Source of the DNA: Salinisphaera dokdonensis
GTDB lineage: Bacteria > Pseudomonadota > Gammaproteobacteria > Nevskiales > Salinisphaeraceae
Direction of reading: 5' to 3'
Assembly: GCF_040361215.1 (NCBI RefSeq)
Contig: NZ_APND01000002.1
Span: forward strand, 248,001-312,000
DNA length: 64,000 nt
Position numbers and translations under genes: made by a program. Under the pieces are notes generated by a model, which did no database searches, was not told the DNA's origin, and was given only the letters and a program-made list of their open reading frames with translations. Each line of letters begins with the position of its first letter. Positions within the stretch are counted from its first letter, which is position 1. Below, one piece after another: positions 43,017 through 51,628 of the stretch.

Positions 43017-44267
43017 ATGAACCGTGCCGAATCCACCGCCGACGCGACCCAGCCAATGGCCCTCCAGGGGCTGAAGGTGCTGGAACTCGGCCAGCTGATC
43101 GCCGGCCCCTTCGCCACCAAACTGCTGGGCGAGTTCGGCGCCGACGTGATCAAGATCGAGCCGCCGGGCACCGGCGACCCGCTACGCCGCTGGCGCGTGA
43201 TGCGCGGCGACACCTCGCTGTGGTGGCATGTCCAGACACGCAACAAACGATCGGTGTCACTCGATCTCAAGTCCGAAGAAGGCCAGGACATCGTCAAACG
43301 CTTGGTCGCCGAGGCCGACATCGTGGTCGAGAACTTCAGCCCCGGCCGGCTGGAGAAATGGGGCCTGGGCTGGGACGAACTCTCCGCCATCAACCCGGCC
43401 CTGATCATGGTGCGCATCTCCGGCTACGGCCAGACCGGGCCGTATCGCGACCTGCCGGGCTTCGGCGTGATCGGCGAAGCCATGGGCGGGCTGCGCTACC
43501 TGTCCGGCCACCCCGGCGAGTCGTCGGTGCGTGTGGGTATCTCGATCGGCGATTCGCTGTCGGCGCTCTACGGCGTGATCGGTGCCCTGCTTGCCTTGCA
43601 GGAACGTCGGCATAGCGGCAAGGGTCAGTACATCGACGTCGCACTCTATGAGTCTGTGTTCGCGATGATGGAATCGCTGATTCCCGAATACGACGGCGCC
43701 GGCGTCATCCGCGAGCCCAGCGGCAGCGCCCTGCCCGGCATCACGCCGTCGAATGCGTACCGCTGCGCAGATGGCACGGAAGTGCTGATCGCAGGCAATG
43801 GCGATTCCATCTTCAAGCGCCTGATGCAGGCGATCGGGCGCGATGATCTCGCCGACGATCCGGACCTCGAACACAACGACGGACGCAGCCAGCAGGCCGC
43901 GCGTATCGACGGCGCGATCAACGACTGGACCCGCGAACGCGACCGCGAAGCCGTGCTGGAAACGCTGGAAGCCGCACGCGTGCCCTGCGGACGACCGTAC
44001 AACGCCAAGGACATCGTCGAGGACCCGCACTACGCCGCACGCCAGATGCTCCAGACCATCACCACCGACGACGGCGACGAACTGAAAGTGCCGGCCGTGC
44101 TGCCACGGCTGTCGCGTACGCCGGGCCGTATCGGCGGCGGCGGCCCGCGCCTGGGCGCGCATACCCAGGACGTGCTCGACGAGCTGGGCATCGACCGCGA
44201 CACGCAGGCCAGGCTGCGCGAGGCCGGCGTACTCTACGAAGACGACCGCAAGGGAGGCGCCTCATGA
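43017..44267 (+). CDS. CaiB/BaiF-type CoA-transferase (family III)
   Basis: 416 residues. Family signatures: LGQLIAGPFATKLLGEFGADVIKIEPP near the start, RNKRSVSLDLKSEEGQ, and the catalytic aspartate in GQYIDVALYESVF. It moves CoA from a donor such as succinyl-CoA to a carboxylic acid. The last bases overlap the lyase gene (ATGA), so the acid is probably activated here and split by the lyase. Candidates are 3-hydroxy-3-methylglutarate or citramalate; that is inference from the pair. Confidence 0.9.
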   Translation: MNRAESTADATQPMALQGLKVLELGQLIAGPFATKLLGEFGADVIKIEPPGTGDPLRRWRVMRGDTSLWWHVQTRNKRSVSLDLKSEEGQDIVKRLVAEADIVVENFSPGRLEKWGLGWDELSAINPALIMVRISGYGQTGPYRDLPGFGVIGEAMGGLRYLSGHPGESSVRVGISIGDSLSALYGVIGALLALQERRHSGKGQYIDVALYESVFAMMESLIPEYDGAGVIREPSGSALPGITPSNAYRCADGTEVLIAGNGDSIFKRLMQAIGRDDLADDPDLEHNDGRSQQAARIDGAINDWTRERDREAVLETLEAARVPCGRPYNAKDIVEDPHYAARQMLQTITTDDGDELKVPAVLPRLSRTPGRIGGGGPRLGAHTQDVLDELGIDRDTQARLREAGVLYEDDRKGGAS

Positions 44268-45187
44268 GTGCACGGGTTTTCATCAACGAGGTCGCCCCGC
44301 GCGACGGCTTCCAGATCGAGCGCGACTTCGTGCCCACGGCCGACAAGATCGCGCTGATCGACGACCTGTCGCCGCTGGGCTTCGCAAAGATCGAGACCAC
44401 CTCTTTCACATCGCCGAAGGCGATCCCCAATCTCGCCGACGCCGGCGAAGTCATGGCGGGCATCCAGCGCCAACCCGGCGTCGATTACGTCGCCCTGATT
44501 CCCAACGAGAAGGGCGTCGAGCGCGCCCTGGCCTGCGGCACCGACGAACTGAACTTCGTCATGTCCGCAAGCGACAGCCACGGCCGCGCCAACCTGCGCA
44601 TGACCGCCGACCAGTCGCTGGAGCGCTTCGAGCGCATGACCGATCTGGCCGCCGGCGGCGGCGCGTTTATCAACGCCTCGATCTCGACCGCATTCGGCTG
44701 TCCGTTCGAGGGCGACGTCCGTCCCGAGCGGGTACTGGAAATCGTGGCGCGCCTGGCCGCGATCGGCATCCAGGGCGTATCGCTGTGCGATACCACCGGC
44801 ATGGCCAACCCGCGCCAGGTGGCCGAACTCTGCGAGGCCGTGCTGACACGCCAGCCGAAGCTGTCGCTGACCGTACACCTGCACAACACGCGCGGCATGG
44901 GGCTGGCCAACGCCCTCGCCGCCTACCAGTCCGGCGTGATGCGTTTCGATGCCGCGCTCGGTGGTCTCGGCGGCTGCCCGTTCGCGCCGGGCGCGAGCGG
45001 CAACGTGTGCACCGAAGATCTCGTGCATATGTTCGAGCAGATGAGTGTGGATACGGGTGTCGATCTCGACGGGCTGCTCAAGGTCGCGGAAGGCCTCCCC
45101 GCGATCGTTGGCCACGACGTTCCCGGACAGGTGTTCAAAGCCGGCACGTCGCAACGCCGCTACGCGCTGCCCGAGGCCGCGCGCTGA
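44264..45187 (+). CDS. Hydroxymethylglutaryl-CoA lyase-like enzyme
   Basis: 307-residue TIM barrel of the HMGL/DRE-TIM family: NEVAPRDGFQIE (metal and substrate residues), SLCDTTGMANP, HLHNTRGMGLAN (metal-binding HxH) and the mobile cysteine loop GGCPFAPGASGN. HMG-CoA lyase splits HMG-CoA to acetoacetate and acetyl-CoA; close relatives cleave citramalyl-CoA. The partner CoA-transferase is overlapping by 4 nt. Substrate not fixed by sequence. Confidence 0.9.
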   Translation: MSARVFINEVAPRDGFQIERDFVPTADKIALIDDLSPLGFAKIETTSFTSPKAIPNLADAGEVMAGIQRQPGVDYVALIPNEKGVERALACGTDELNFVMSASDSHGRANLRMTADQSLERFERMTDLAAGGGAFINASISTAFGCPFEGDVRPERVLEIVARLAAIGIQGVSLCDTTGMANPRQVAELCEAVLTRQPKLSLTVHLHNTRGMGLANALAAYQSGVMRFDAALGGLGGCPFAPGASGNVCTEDLVHMFEQMSVDTGVDLDGLLKVAEGLPAIVGHDVPGQVFKAGTSQRRYALPEAAR

Positions 45188-45305
45188 GCACGGCGGCTGC
45201 GGCGGCGATACACCGGCCTGGCCACGATGCGCTAACGTAGCGTCCGGAACGACGACCGCTAACCAACCGCCGTCGCAGCCTTATTTAGCGCAGGAGCCGA
45301 TCATC

Positions 45306-46058
45306 GTGGACACGCATCTTTCCGGCCGTCGGGCCGTTATCACCGGCGGCAGCCGCGGTATCGGCCTTGCCATCGCCAACGCGCTCGCGGCCGAAGGCGT
45401 GCATATCTCGATCTGTGGGCGCGGTGCCGACACGCTGGAGGCCGCGCGTGCCGAGTTGGCGGCTCACGGCACGACCGTGCATGCGGCAGTCTGCGACGTA
45501 GCCGATGCCGCCGCGATCGAAGGCTATGTGGCTGAGGCCGCAGCCGCGCTCGGCGGTATCGACATCCTAGTCAACAACGCGTCCGGCTTCGGTCCCGGCG
45601 ACAGCGAGGAGGGTTGGCAGAAAAGCATCAACGTGGACCTGCTCGGTACCATTCGCGCCACGCGCACCGCGCGGCCCTGGCTGGCGCAGAGCGAACAGGC
45701 GAGCATCATCCATATCGCCTCGATCGCCGGCCAGGCGGCCTCGGCACGCACCGCGGCCTATGGCGCGATCAAGGCCGCGCTGATTCAGTACACCCAGTCG
45801 CAGGCCTCGGAGATGGCCGGCGAACGCATCCGCGTGAACGCCATCGCCCCCGGCTCGATCGATTTCCCCGGCGGGCTCTGGCAGCAGCGCAAGGAAAACA
45901 ACCCGGCGATCTATGACGCCACGCTGGCCACGATTCCCTTCGGACGTTTCGGCAAACCGGAAGAGATAGCCAACACGGCAGTCTTTCTCGCCTCGCCGCT
46001 GGCTTCATGGATCACCGGCCAGACCGTGACCGTGGACGGCGGTCAGCTGCTTCGATAA
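45306..46058 (+). CDS. Short-chain dehydrogenase/reductase
   Basis: 250 residues starting at GTG (AGGAG 9 nt before). Classical SDR: TGGSRGIGLAIA, NNASGFGPGD, catalytic Ser in HIASIAGQ, YGAIK, and the FabG-like end ASWITGQTVTVDGGQLL. It lies 118 bp after the lyase gene on the same strand and may oxidise or reduce a hydroxy/keto acid of the same pathway (for example 3-hydroxybutyrate/acetoacetate); this is inference. Confidence 0.88.
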   Translation: MDTHLSGRRAVITGGSRGIGLAIANALAAEGVHISICGRGADTLEAARAELAAHGTTVHAAVCDVADAAAIEGYVAEAAAALGGIDILVNNASGFGPGDSEEGWQKSINVDLLGTIRATRTARPWLAQSEQASIIHIASIAGQAASARTAAYGAIKAALIQYTQSQASEMAGERIRVNAIAPGSIDFPGGLWQQRKENNPAIYDATLATIPFGRFGKPEEIANTAVFLASPLASWITGQTVTVDGGQLLR

Positions 46059-46114
46059 CCCGGCCGCGCGGCCAAGGCTGACCTCGACTCATCGAAGCGT
46101 CGCCAGCCGACGCC

Positions 46115-46147
46115 GGCCACCACGGGGTGATAGCACCCGTGGCGGCC
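46115..46147. other. GC-rich hairpin between convergent genes
   Basis: GGCC-A-CCACGGG (46115-46126) pairs with CCCGTGG-C-GGCC (46136-46147): 11 pairs and one mismatch around a 9-nt loop. It lies between the SDR stop (46058) and the binding-protein stop (46165); there is no U-tract. Confidence 0.65.
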
Positions 46148-46164
46148 AACACTGAAAAGCCGAC

Positions 46165-47040
46165 TCAGTCGCCTTCGAGCCAACTCTCGATCAGATCGGG
46201 ATGCTCCTCGATGAAGGTCTGGGCAGCCTCGTCATAAGAGGTGCGTTCGGCCTCGGCGAGCATCGGGTTGATCTGGTCGAGCTCGAACGACATCCGGCGA
46301 ATGAAGTCGGTGATCTCGGGCTCGGTCTCGACGAGCGTCGGATTGGCGATGGCGTCGACATACTCCTCGCCGCCCAGCGAGCCCTTGGGATCCTCGATAT
46401 AGCGCAGATCGAAGCGTTCCCATTTCCAGTGCGGGCTCCAGCCGGTGACCACGATCCATTCCTCGTTCTCGATCGCACGCTTGAGGGCAGCGGTCATCGC
46501 CGGGCCGCTGGCGGTGATCAAGCGGTAGTCGTCGAGCGCATAGTCGTCGACGACCTTGTTCGACAGCTTCATCAGCCCGGCGCCGGCGCTGATGCCCTGG
46601 ATCTTGTGGTTCAGGCGCTCGGCGACTTCCGGCTTCTTGAGATCCTCGATACTGTCGAGCTGATCGGCAGGCACGTAATCCGGCACCACCCAGCCCAGCT
46701 TCGCGCCGGTGTAGATCGTACCCAGATTGACCACGTCGTCCTTTACGCGCTCCATGTAATCCGCATGCGTGGCCGGCAGCCAGGCGGCGAGAAACATCGC
46801 GCGATCGTCGCGTGCGGTGCCCACGAACGACACGCCCACCGACACCGGCTTCAGCTCTACCGGCGTATCGAAATGCTCCTCGATAAGATCGCGGGCGACC
46901 CGGCTCATGGCCTCGTCGGCGGCATAGTTATCGGTATAGATGGTGATCGGCTCGTTGGCCGCCATGGCCGGACTGGCCAGACTGGCCAGCGCCAGCACGG
47001 CCAGTGCGGCGGCTGCGATACGCGAAGCGACATACGTCAT
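46165..47040 (-). CDS. Glycine betaine/choline-type ABC substrate-binding protein (OpuAC)
   Basis: 291 residues with a signal peptide (cleavage near SPAMA-ANE). The OpuAC domain follows: ITIYTDNYAADEAMSRVARDL, MFLAAWLPATHADY, KIQGISAGAGLM and VVTGWSPHWKWERFDLRYI, with several Trp/Tyr residues that form the aromatic cage for a quaternary amine. No permease or ATPase gene is adjacent, so it works with a transporter elsewhere or is an orphan. Supports osmoprotectant use. Confidence 0.9.
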   Translation of the reverse strand: MTYVASRIAAAALAVLALASLASPAMAANEPITIYTDNYAADEAMSRVARDLIEEHFDTPVELKPVSVGVSFVGTARDDRAMFLAAWLPATHADYMERVKDDVVNLGTIYTGAKLGWVVPDYVPADQLDSIEDLKKPEVAERLNHKIQGISAGAGLMKLSNKVVDDYALDDYRLITASGPAMTAALKRAIENEEWIVVTGWSPHWKWERFDLRYIEDPKGSLGGEEYVDAIANPTLVETEPEITDFIRRMSFELDQINPMLAEAERTSYDEAAQTFIEEHPDLIESWLEGD

Positions 47041-47192
47041 TTCGGTCCCCTTGGTTGTCGATTCATCGAATGAAACCCGGCCCTCGCGCGTAGCGCACTG
47101 TCGCGCATCGCGAAACGGGCCAGCGCGCTACCGTACCAAGCCCGGCGTCTGGCCGCCGCCTGCCGCGGCTCGCGCTAACCGTTCCGCAGTAG

Positions 47193-47765
47193 CTAGTAGA
47201 TGACGTTGCGGATGAAGGTCAGCGGTACGTCGGTTTCATTGGCGTAGGCGTGCTCGCGGTCGCTGGTGAACACGTGGAAATCGCCGGCGGCGATGGTGTG
47301 CGACTGGCCTTCGACAAACAGCGTGAGGGTGCCGGCCGTCACAACCAGCATCTCCTGCCAACCGGCCGGGTCGGCCGGCGATTCGTAGCGCTCGCCGGGC
47401 GCGAGCGACCAGGCCCAGAGCTCGACCTCGTTGCGCGCCGGCTTGCTCGCCAGCAGCCGCGCGTGGCTGTCGGGATGCGCGCCCGCCCAGGCCAGTTCAT
47501 CGATACGCGCCGAATCCTCGGTCTCCGGCGGCTGAACCAGGGCATAGAACAGCACGCCCAGCGCCTCGGCGATGCGATCGAGCGTGTTGAGACTGACGTT
47601 TACATCGCCCTTCTCGATATTGACGAGCATGCGGCGACTCACCTGGGCGGCGTCTGCAAGCGCCTGCTGGCTCAGGCGCGCATCGCGGCGTAGCCGGTGC
47701 ACATTGCCCGCCACGTGCACGAGCACGTTCGGCCGCTCGTTGTCTTTGTGCAATATATTGCTCAT
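47193..47765 (-). CDS. XRE-family regulator with cupin domain
   Basis: 190 residues: helix-turn-helix XRE domain (about 18-72, RRDARLSQQALADAAQVSRRMLVNIEKG) and a C-terminal cupin (about 115-188, ERYESPADPAGWQEMLVVTAGTLTLFVEGQ...DFHVFTSDREHAYAN). Such proteins repress neighbouring transport or catabolic genes and sense a small ligand in the cupin. Divergent from the EamA exporter with 76 bp between starts. ATG 47765 chosen; the frame is open to 47816. Confidence 0.9.
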   Translation of the reverse strand: MSNILHKDNERPNVLVHVAGNVHRLRRDARLSQQALADAAQVSRRMLVNIEKGDVNVSLNTLDRIAEALGVLFYALVQPPETEDSARIDELAWAGAHPDSHARLLASKPARNEVELWAWSLAPGERYESPADPAGWQEMLVVTAGTLTLFVEGQSHTIAAGDFHVFTSDREHAYANETDVPLTFIRNVIY

Positions 47766-47841
47766 TCGCTGATTTTGAGCCATCATCCGCGCCGCTGGCG
47801 AGCCTCCACTCTGCACGCCGGCGTGTCGACGAGTATGTGTG

Positions 47842-48753
47842 ATGACGGCCTATAACTCATCCGTGACCTCATCCTTGCGGGCGCGCCTGTTGCCAATCGG
47901 CCTGCTGCTGATCGCCATGGCCTGTATCCAGGGCGGCGCGTCTCTGGCCGCGTCGCTGTTTCCCGCGATCGGCCCGGCGGCGACGACCTCGCTGCGCCTG
48001 ATCATCGCGGCGATCATCGTGCTCACGCTGTTCCGCCCGTGGCGCTGGCATGTCGCGGGGCCGGACTGGATCAATATCGCGATCTACGGCGCGGCGCTGG
48101 GGATCATGAACTTCCTGTTCTACCAGGCGCTGGCGCATATTCCGCTGGGCATTGCGGTGGCGTTGGAGTTCACCGGGCCGTTGATGGTCGCGCTGCTGTC
48201 CTCCAAACGCCGGCTCGATCTGCTCTGGGTGGTCATCGCAATCGCGGGCCTCGCCGTGCTGCTCGGCAACGGACATGGCGACGATGGTGGCTCGCTCGAT
48301 CTTTACGGCGTGCTCTGCGCCCTGGGTGCCGGCGGCTGCTGGGCGACCTATATCCTGTTCGGCCAGAAGGCCGGTGAAGTGAATGGCATGCAGAGTGCGG
48401 TCTGGGGCATCACCATCGCGGCAGTGATTGTCGCGCCGGTCGGGCTCGTCGGCGCCGAGGTGGCGACGCTTCTGCAGCCGCACATCCTGCTGTTTGCCGC
48501 GGGCGTTGCGGTGTTGTCGACCGCGTTGCCTTATACGCTGGAAATGGTCGCCCTACCGCGTCTTCCCACCCAGACCTTTGGCACGCTGATGAGCCTGGAG
48601 CCTGCGTTCGGCGCGCTCTCCGGCCTGCTGTTTCTGGGCCAGGCGCTGAGCCTGCTGCAATGGCTCGCCATCGCGGCGGTCATCACGGCGTCGATTGGCA
48701 CAACCATCACAGGCCGCTCGAACGAACCGGTCGAGGCGCCCTATCCGGGCTGA
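47842..48753 (+). CDS. EamA/RhtA-type drug/metabolite exporter
   Basis: 303 residues with ten membrane helices in two EamA repeats (about 15-140 and 155-290). GGASLAASLFPAIGPAATTSLRLIIAA and the late PTQTFGTLMSLEPAFGALSGLLFLGQ segment resemble RhtA, an exporter of threonine/homoserine. It is divergent from the XRE-cupin gene that probably represses it. The ATG at 47842 is preceded by an in-frame GTG (47839). Confidence 0.88.
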   Translation: MTAYNSSVTSSLRARLLPIGLLLIAMACIQGGASLAASLFPAIGPAATTSLRLIIAAIIVLTLFRPWRWHVAGPDWINIAIYGAALGIMNFLFYQALAHIPLGIAVALEFTGPLMVALLSSKRRLDLLWVVIAIAGLAVLLGNGHGDDGGSLDLYGVLCALGAGGCWATYILFGQKAGEVNGMQSAVWGITIAAVIVAPVGLVGAEVATLLQPHILLFAAGVAVLSTALPYTLEMVALPRLPTQTFGTLMSLEPAFGALSGLLFLGQALSLLQWLAIAAVITASIGTTITGRSNEPVEAPYPG

Positions 48754-48899
48754 GCCCGGCCAGGCCTGCCGCACCCTGCGTAACAACAGGCCAGTACATC
48801 CGCGATAGACTCGCCGCCCTGATCGCCGACCGCTTCCCGGCAACACCGATAGCCTGCCATCGCATCGGCCCGTCTTCCTGACGGACATGCTGCAGGCTG

Positions 48900-50375
48900 A
48901 TGTCGCCGAGCCGCGGTCGAATCCATCCGCAAGGCCGATCTGTTTTGTCGTTCATTCGCCACGCCAAACTCCGTCGAATCGAAAGTGCCCGCCTGCTCTG
49001 GCTGGCGCTGCCGATTCTCGGCGCCCAGCTCGCCCAGGTGGCGATGGGCACGGTCGACGTGGCGATGACCGGCCATGCCAGCGCGCGCGATCTGGCGGCC
49101 GTGTCGATCGGTTCCAGCCTGTGGCTGCCGCTGGTGCTGTTCATGATCGGCACGCTCATGGGTCTGACGCCAATCGTGGCCCAGCACGTCGGCGCGCGGC
49201 GTTTCGCTGCGATTCGCCCGGCGGTGCATCAGGCGCTGTGGGTCGCGGCCGTGCTCGGCTTGCTGTGCGCCGTCGGTATTCGTGTACTCGCGCCGCCGGT
49301 GTTCGCCTTCATGTCGGTGCCAGACGACGTGGCCCCACTGGCGTTGCGCTATCTCGACGGCGTCGCACTGGGCCTGCCGGCGATCGCCCTCTACGAAACC
49401 CTGCGTTTCTATTCCGACGGCATGGGCCATACGCGGGCGTCGCTGCAGTTCGCACTGCTCGGGCTGGCAGTGAACATGGTCAGCAACTATGTGCTGATCT
49501 ATGGCGGCGACGGGCTGGTCGCATTGTTCGGCGCGTACGTGCCCGAGGCGCTGCAGGCCATGCCGGCACGCGGGGCAGCCGGTTGCGGTATTGCGACGGC
49601 CATCTCGATGTGGTCGATGTTCATCGCCATGCTGATCTATACCCGTTTCTCGACGGCTTACACGCGGGCGCGGTTCGGCGCGGCCTTCGCCTGGCCTTCG
49701 GCTGCACCGATCGGCGAGCTGCTGCGCGTCGGCCTGCCGGTGGGCGTGGCGATCTTTGCCGAGGTGTCGCTGTTCACGGCGATCGCGCTGTTCCTGGCCG
49801 GCTACGGCGAGATCGTGATCGCAGCACATACGGTGGCGCTGAACTTCAGCTCCGTACTGTTCATGCTGCCGCTATCGCTGGGCATGGCGCTGACCGTGCG
49901 CGTGGGCCAGGCACTCGGCCGCGGCAAGCTGCGCCATGCGCGTTTCGTGGCCTTCAACGGCGTGGCCTGCGCGCTGGCGGCAGCGTTCGTGATCGACCTG
50001 ATCATCGTGCTGGGCGGACCATTCGCCGTCTCGCTCTACACAGGCAACCCTGCAGTCCAGCGGCTCGCCATCGAACTGTTGCTCATCGCTACGCTTTATC
50101 AGTTCTCCGATGCGCTGCAGGTAAGCATTGCCGGCGCCCTGCGCGGCTACAAGGACACGCGCATCATCATGGTCGTCACGCTGGCGTCCTACTGGGGCGT
50201 GGGCATGGGGCTGGGCAACCTGCTCGGCCGCGGGGTCTCCGGCGCATTCGAAGGGCTCGGCGTTTACGGCTACTGGATCGGGCTGATCGCAGGCTTGAGC
50301 GTGGCCGCCGCGCTGCTGGGCTTGCGGCTGGTGCGCGTGTCGCGTCTGCAGCGGTTCTCGGCATCCGGGCCGTAA
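48900..50375 (+). CDS. MATE family multidrug efflux protein (NorM-like)
   Basis: 491 residues with twelve membrane helices in two halves. Typical NorM stretches: LALPILGAQLAQVAMGTVDVAMTGHASARDLAAVS in helix 1-2 and GGVSGAFEGLGVYGYWIG-like segments at the end. It uses a sodium or proton gradient to export cationic drugs. The start is uncertain: ATG 48900 has no ribosome site, and a TTG at 48945 would give MSFIRHAKLRRIES. Confidence 0.88.
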   Translation: MSPSRGRIHPQGRSVLSFIRHAKLRRIESARLLWLALPILGAQLAQVAMGTVDVAMTGHASARDLAAVSIGSSLWLPLVLFMIGTLMGLTPIVAQHVGARRFAAIRPAVHQALWVAAVLGLLCAVGIRVLAPPVFAFMSVPDDVAPLALRYLDGVALGLPAIALYETLRFYSDGMGHTRASLQFALLGLAVNMVSNYVLIYGGDGLVALFGAYVPEALQAMPARGAAGCGIATAISMWSMFIAMLIYTRFSTAYTRARFGAAFAWPSAAPIGELLRVGLPVGVAIFAEVSLFTAIALFLAGYGEIVIAAHTVALNFSSVLFMLPLSLGMALTVRVGQALGRGKLRHARFVAFNGVACALAAAFVIDLIIVLGGPFAVSLYTGNPAVQRLAIELLLIATLYQFSDALQVSIAGALRGYKDTRIIMVVTLASYWGVGMGLGNLLGRGVSGAFEGLGVYGYWIGLIAGLSVAAALLGLRLVRVSRLQRFSASGP

Positions 50376-50490
50376 AGCGCGACCGGCTGTAACGCCGAGC
50401 CTGAGCCCATCGCGGCCCATCCCGGCTTGCCCACCTCGATCGATCGTCATAGCGTGGCTGGCTTCGACTGCATCGAGATACGCCGCGCCC

Positions 50491-51573
50491 ATGTCCGACT
50501 CAGATACTCGCTCCCCATCCTCGCCGGACGTGCCCCGCTTTCTGGCCAGCGACAACACCTCCGGTATCTGCCCGGAAGCGATGGACTATCTCGTGCGCGC
50601 CAACCAGAGCGACGATCTGGCCTATGGCAACGACCGCTGGACGGCGCAGGCCAGCGACCGTTTCCGGGAACTGTTCGAGACCGACTGCGAAGTCTTCTTC
50701 GTATTCAACGGCACGGCCGCTAACTCGCTGGCCCTGGCCTCGACGTGCCAGTCCTATCACAGCGTGATCTGTCACCAGCTCGCCCATATCGAGACCGACG
50801 AATGCGGCGGGCCGGAGTTCTTCTCCAACGGCTCCAAGCTGCTCACCGTCGCCGGCGAGCACGGCCGCGTAACACCCGAGTCCATTGCCACCACCGTGAC
50901 CCGCCGCGGCGATATCCACTATCCGCGCCCCAAAGCCGTATCGCTGACCCAGGCCACCGAGCTGGGCACGACGTACGGCGTGGACGACCTCCACGCGATC
51001 CGCGATGTGGCTGATGAGCACGGCCTGCGTATCCATATGGACGGCGCGCGCTTTGCCAACGCCTGTGCCGGACTCGATGCCGCTCCGGCCGATCTGACCT
51101 GGCGCGCCGGCGTCGACGTGCTCTGTTTTTCCGGCACCAAGAACGGGCTGGGTTTTGGCGAGGCAGTGATCTTCTTCGACCGTAAGCTGGCCGAGGACTT
51201 CGACTACCGCTGCAAACAGGCCGGGCAACTCGCCTCCAAGATGCGATATCTCGCCGCGCCCTGGCTCGGCCTGCTGGAAACCGGCGCCTGGCTACGCAAC
51301 GCCCAGCACGCCAATGCCATGGCCCGGCGACTCGCCCAAGGCATCGAGGCGATCGACGGCGTCGAGCTCATGTTTCCCGTGCAGGCGAACAGCGTGTTCC
51401 TGGAAATCGCCCCAGACCTGCAACAACAACTGCGCGACAGCCGCTGGACCTTTTATACCTTCATCGGCGAAGGCGGCGCGCGTTTCGTGTGCAGCTGGAA
51501 CACGACGCCCGAACTCATCGACGATCTGATCGCGGATCTGGCTCGTGTTGCAAGCGAAGCGGCCGCCAGATAA
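50491..51573 (+). CDS. ltaE: Low-specificity L-threonine aldolase
   Basis: 360-residue PLP enzyme of the beta-eliminating lyase group that splits threonine to glycine and acetaldehyde. Visible: FASDNTSG-like start (LASDNTSGICPEAM), YGNDRW, HIHMDGARFANA-type substrate site (IHMDGARFANA) and PLP lysine in CFSGTKNGLG. It follows two exporters on the same strand, one RhtA-like, so the stretch may handle threonine/glycine balance; coupling is inference. Confidence 0.9.
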   Translation: MSDSDTRSPSSPDVPRFLASDNTSGICPEAMDYLVRANQSDDLAYGNDRWTAQASDRFRELFETDCEVFFVFNGTAANSLALASTCQSYHSVICHQLAHIETDECGGPEFFSNGSKLLTVAGEHGRVTPESIATTVTRRGDIHYPRPKAVSLTQATELGTTYGVDDLHAIRDVADEHGLRIHMDGARFANACAGLDAAPADLTWRAGVDVLCFSGTKNGLGFGEAVIFFDRKLAEDFDYRCKQAGQLASKMRYLAAPWLGLLETGAWLRNAQHANAMARRLAQGIEAIDGVELMFPVQANSVFLEIAPDLQQQLRDSRWTFYTFIGEGGARFVCSWNTTPELIDDLIADLARVASEAAAR

Positions 51574-51600
51574 GCGCTAACCCACCCGGGTCAGCAACGC

Positions 51601-51624
51601 TTTCGCTGCAGACGCGAAGCGAAA
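51601..51624. other. Hairpin between convergent genes
   Basis: TTTCGCT (51601-51607) pairs perfectly with AGCGAAA (51618-51624) around a 10-nt loop, between the stops at 51573 and 51629. No U-tract. Confidence 0.45.
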
Positions 51625-51628
51625 CTGC

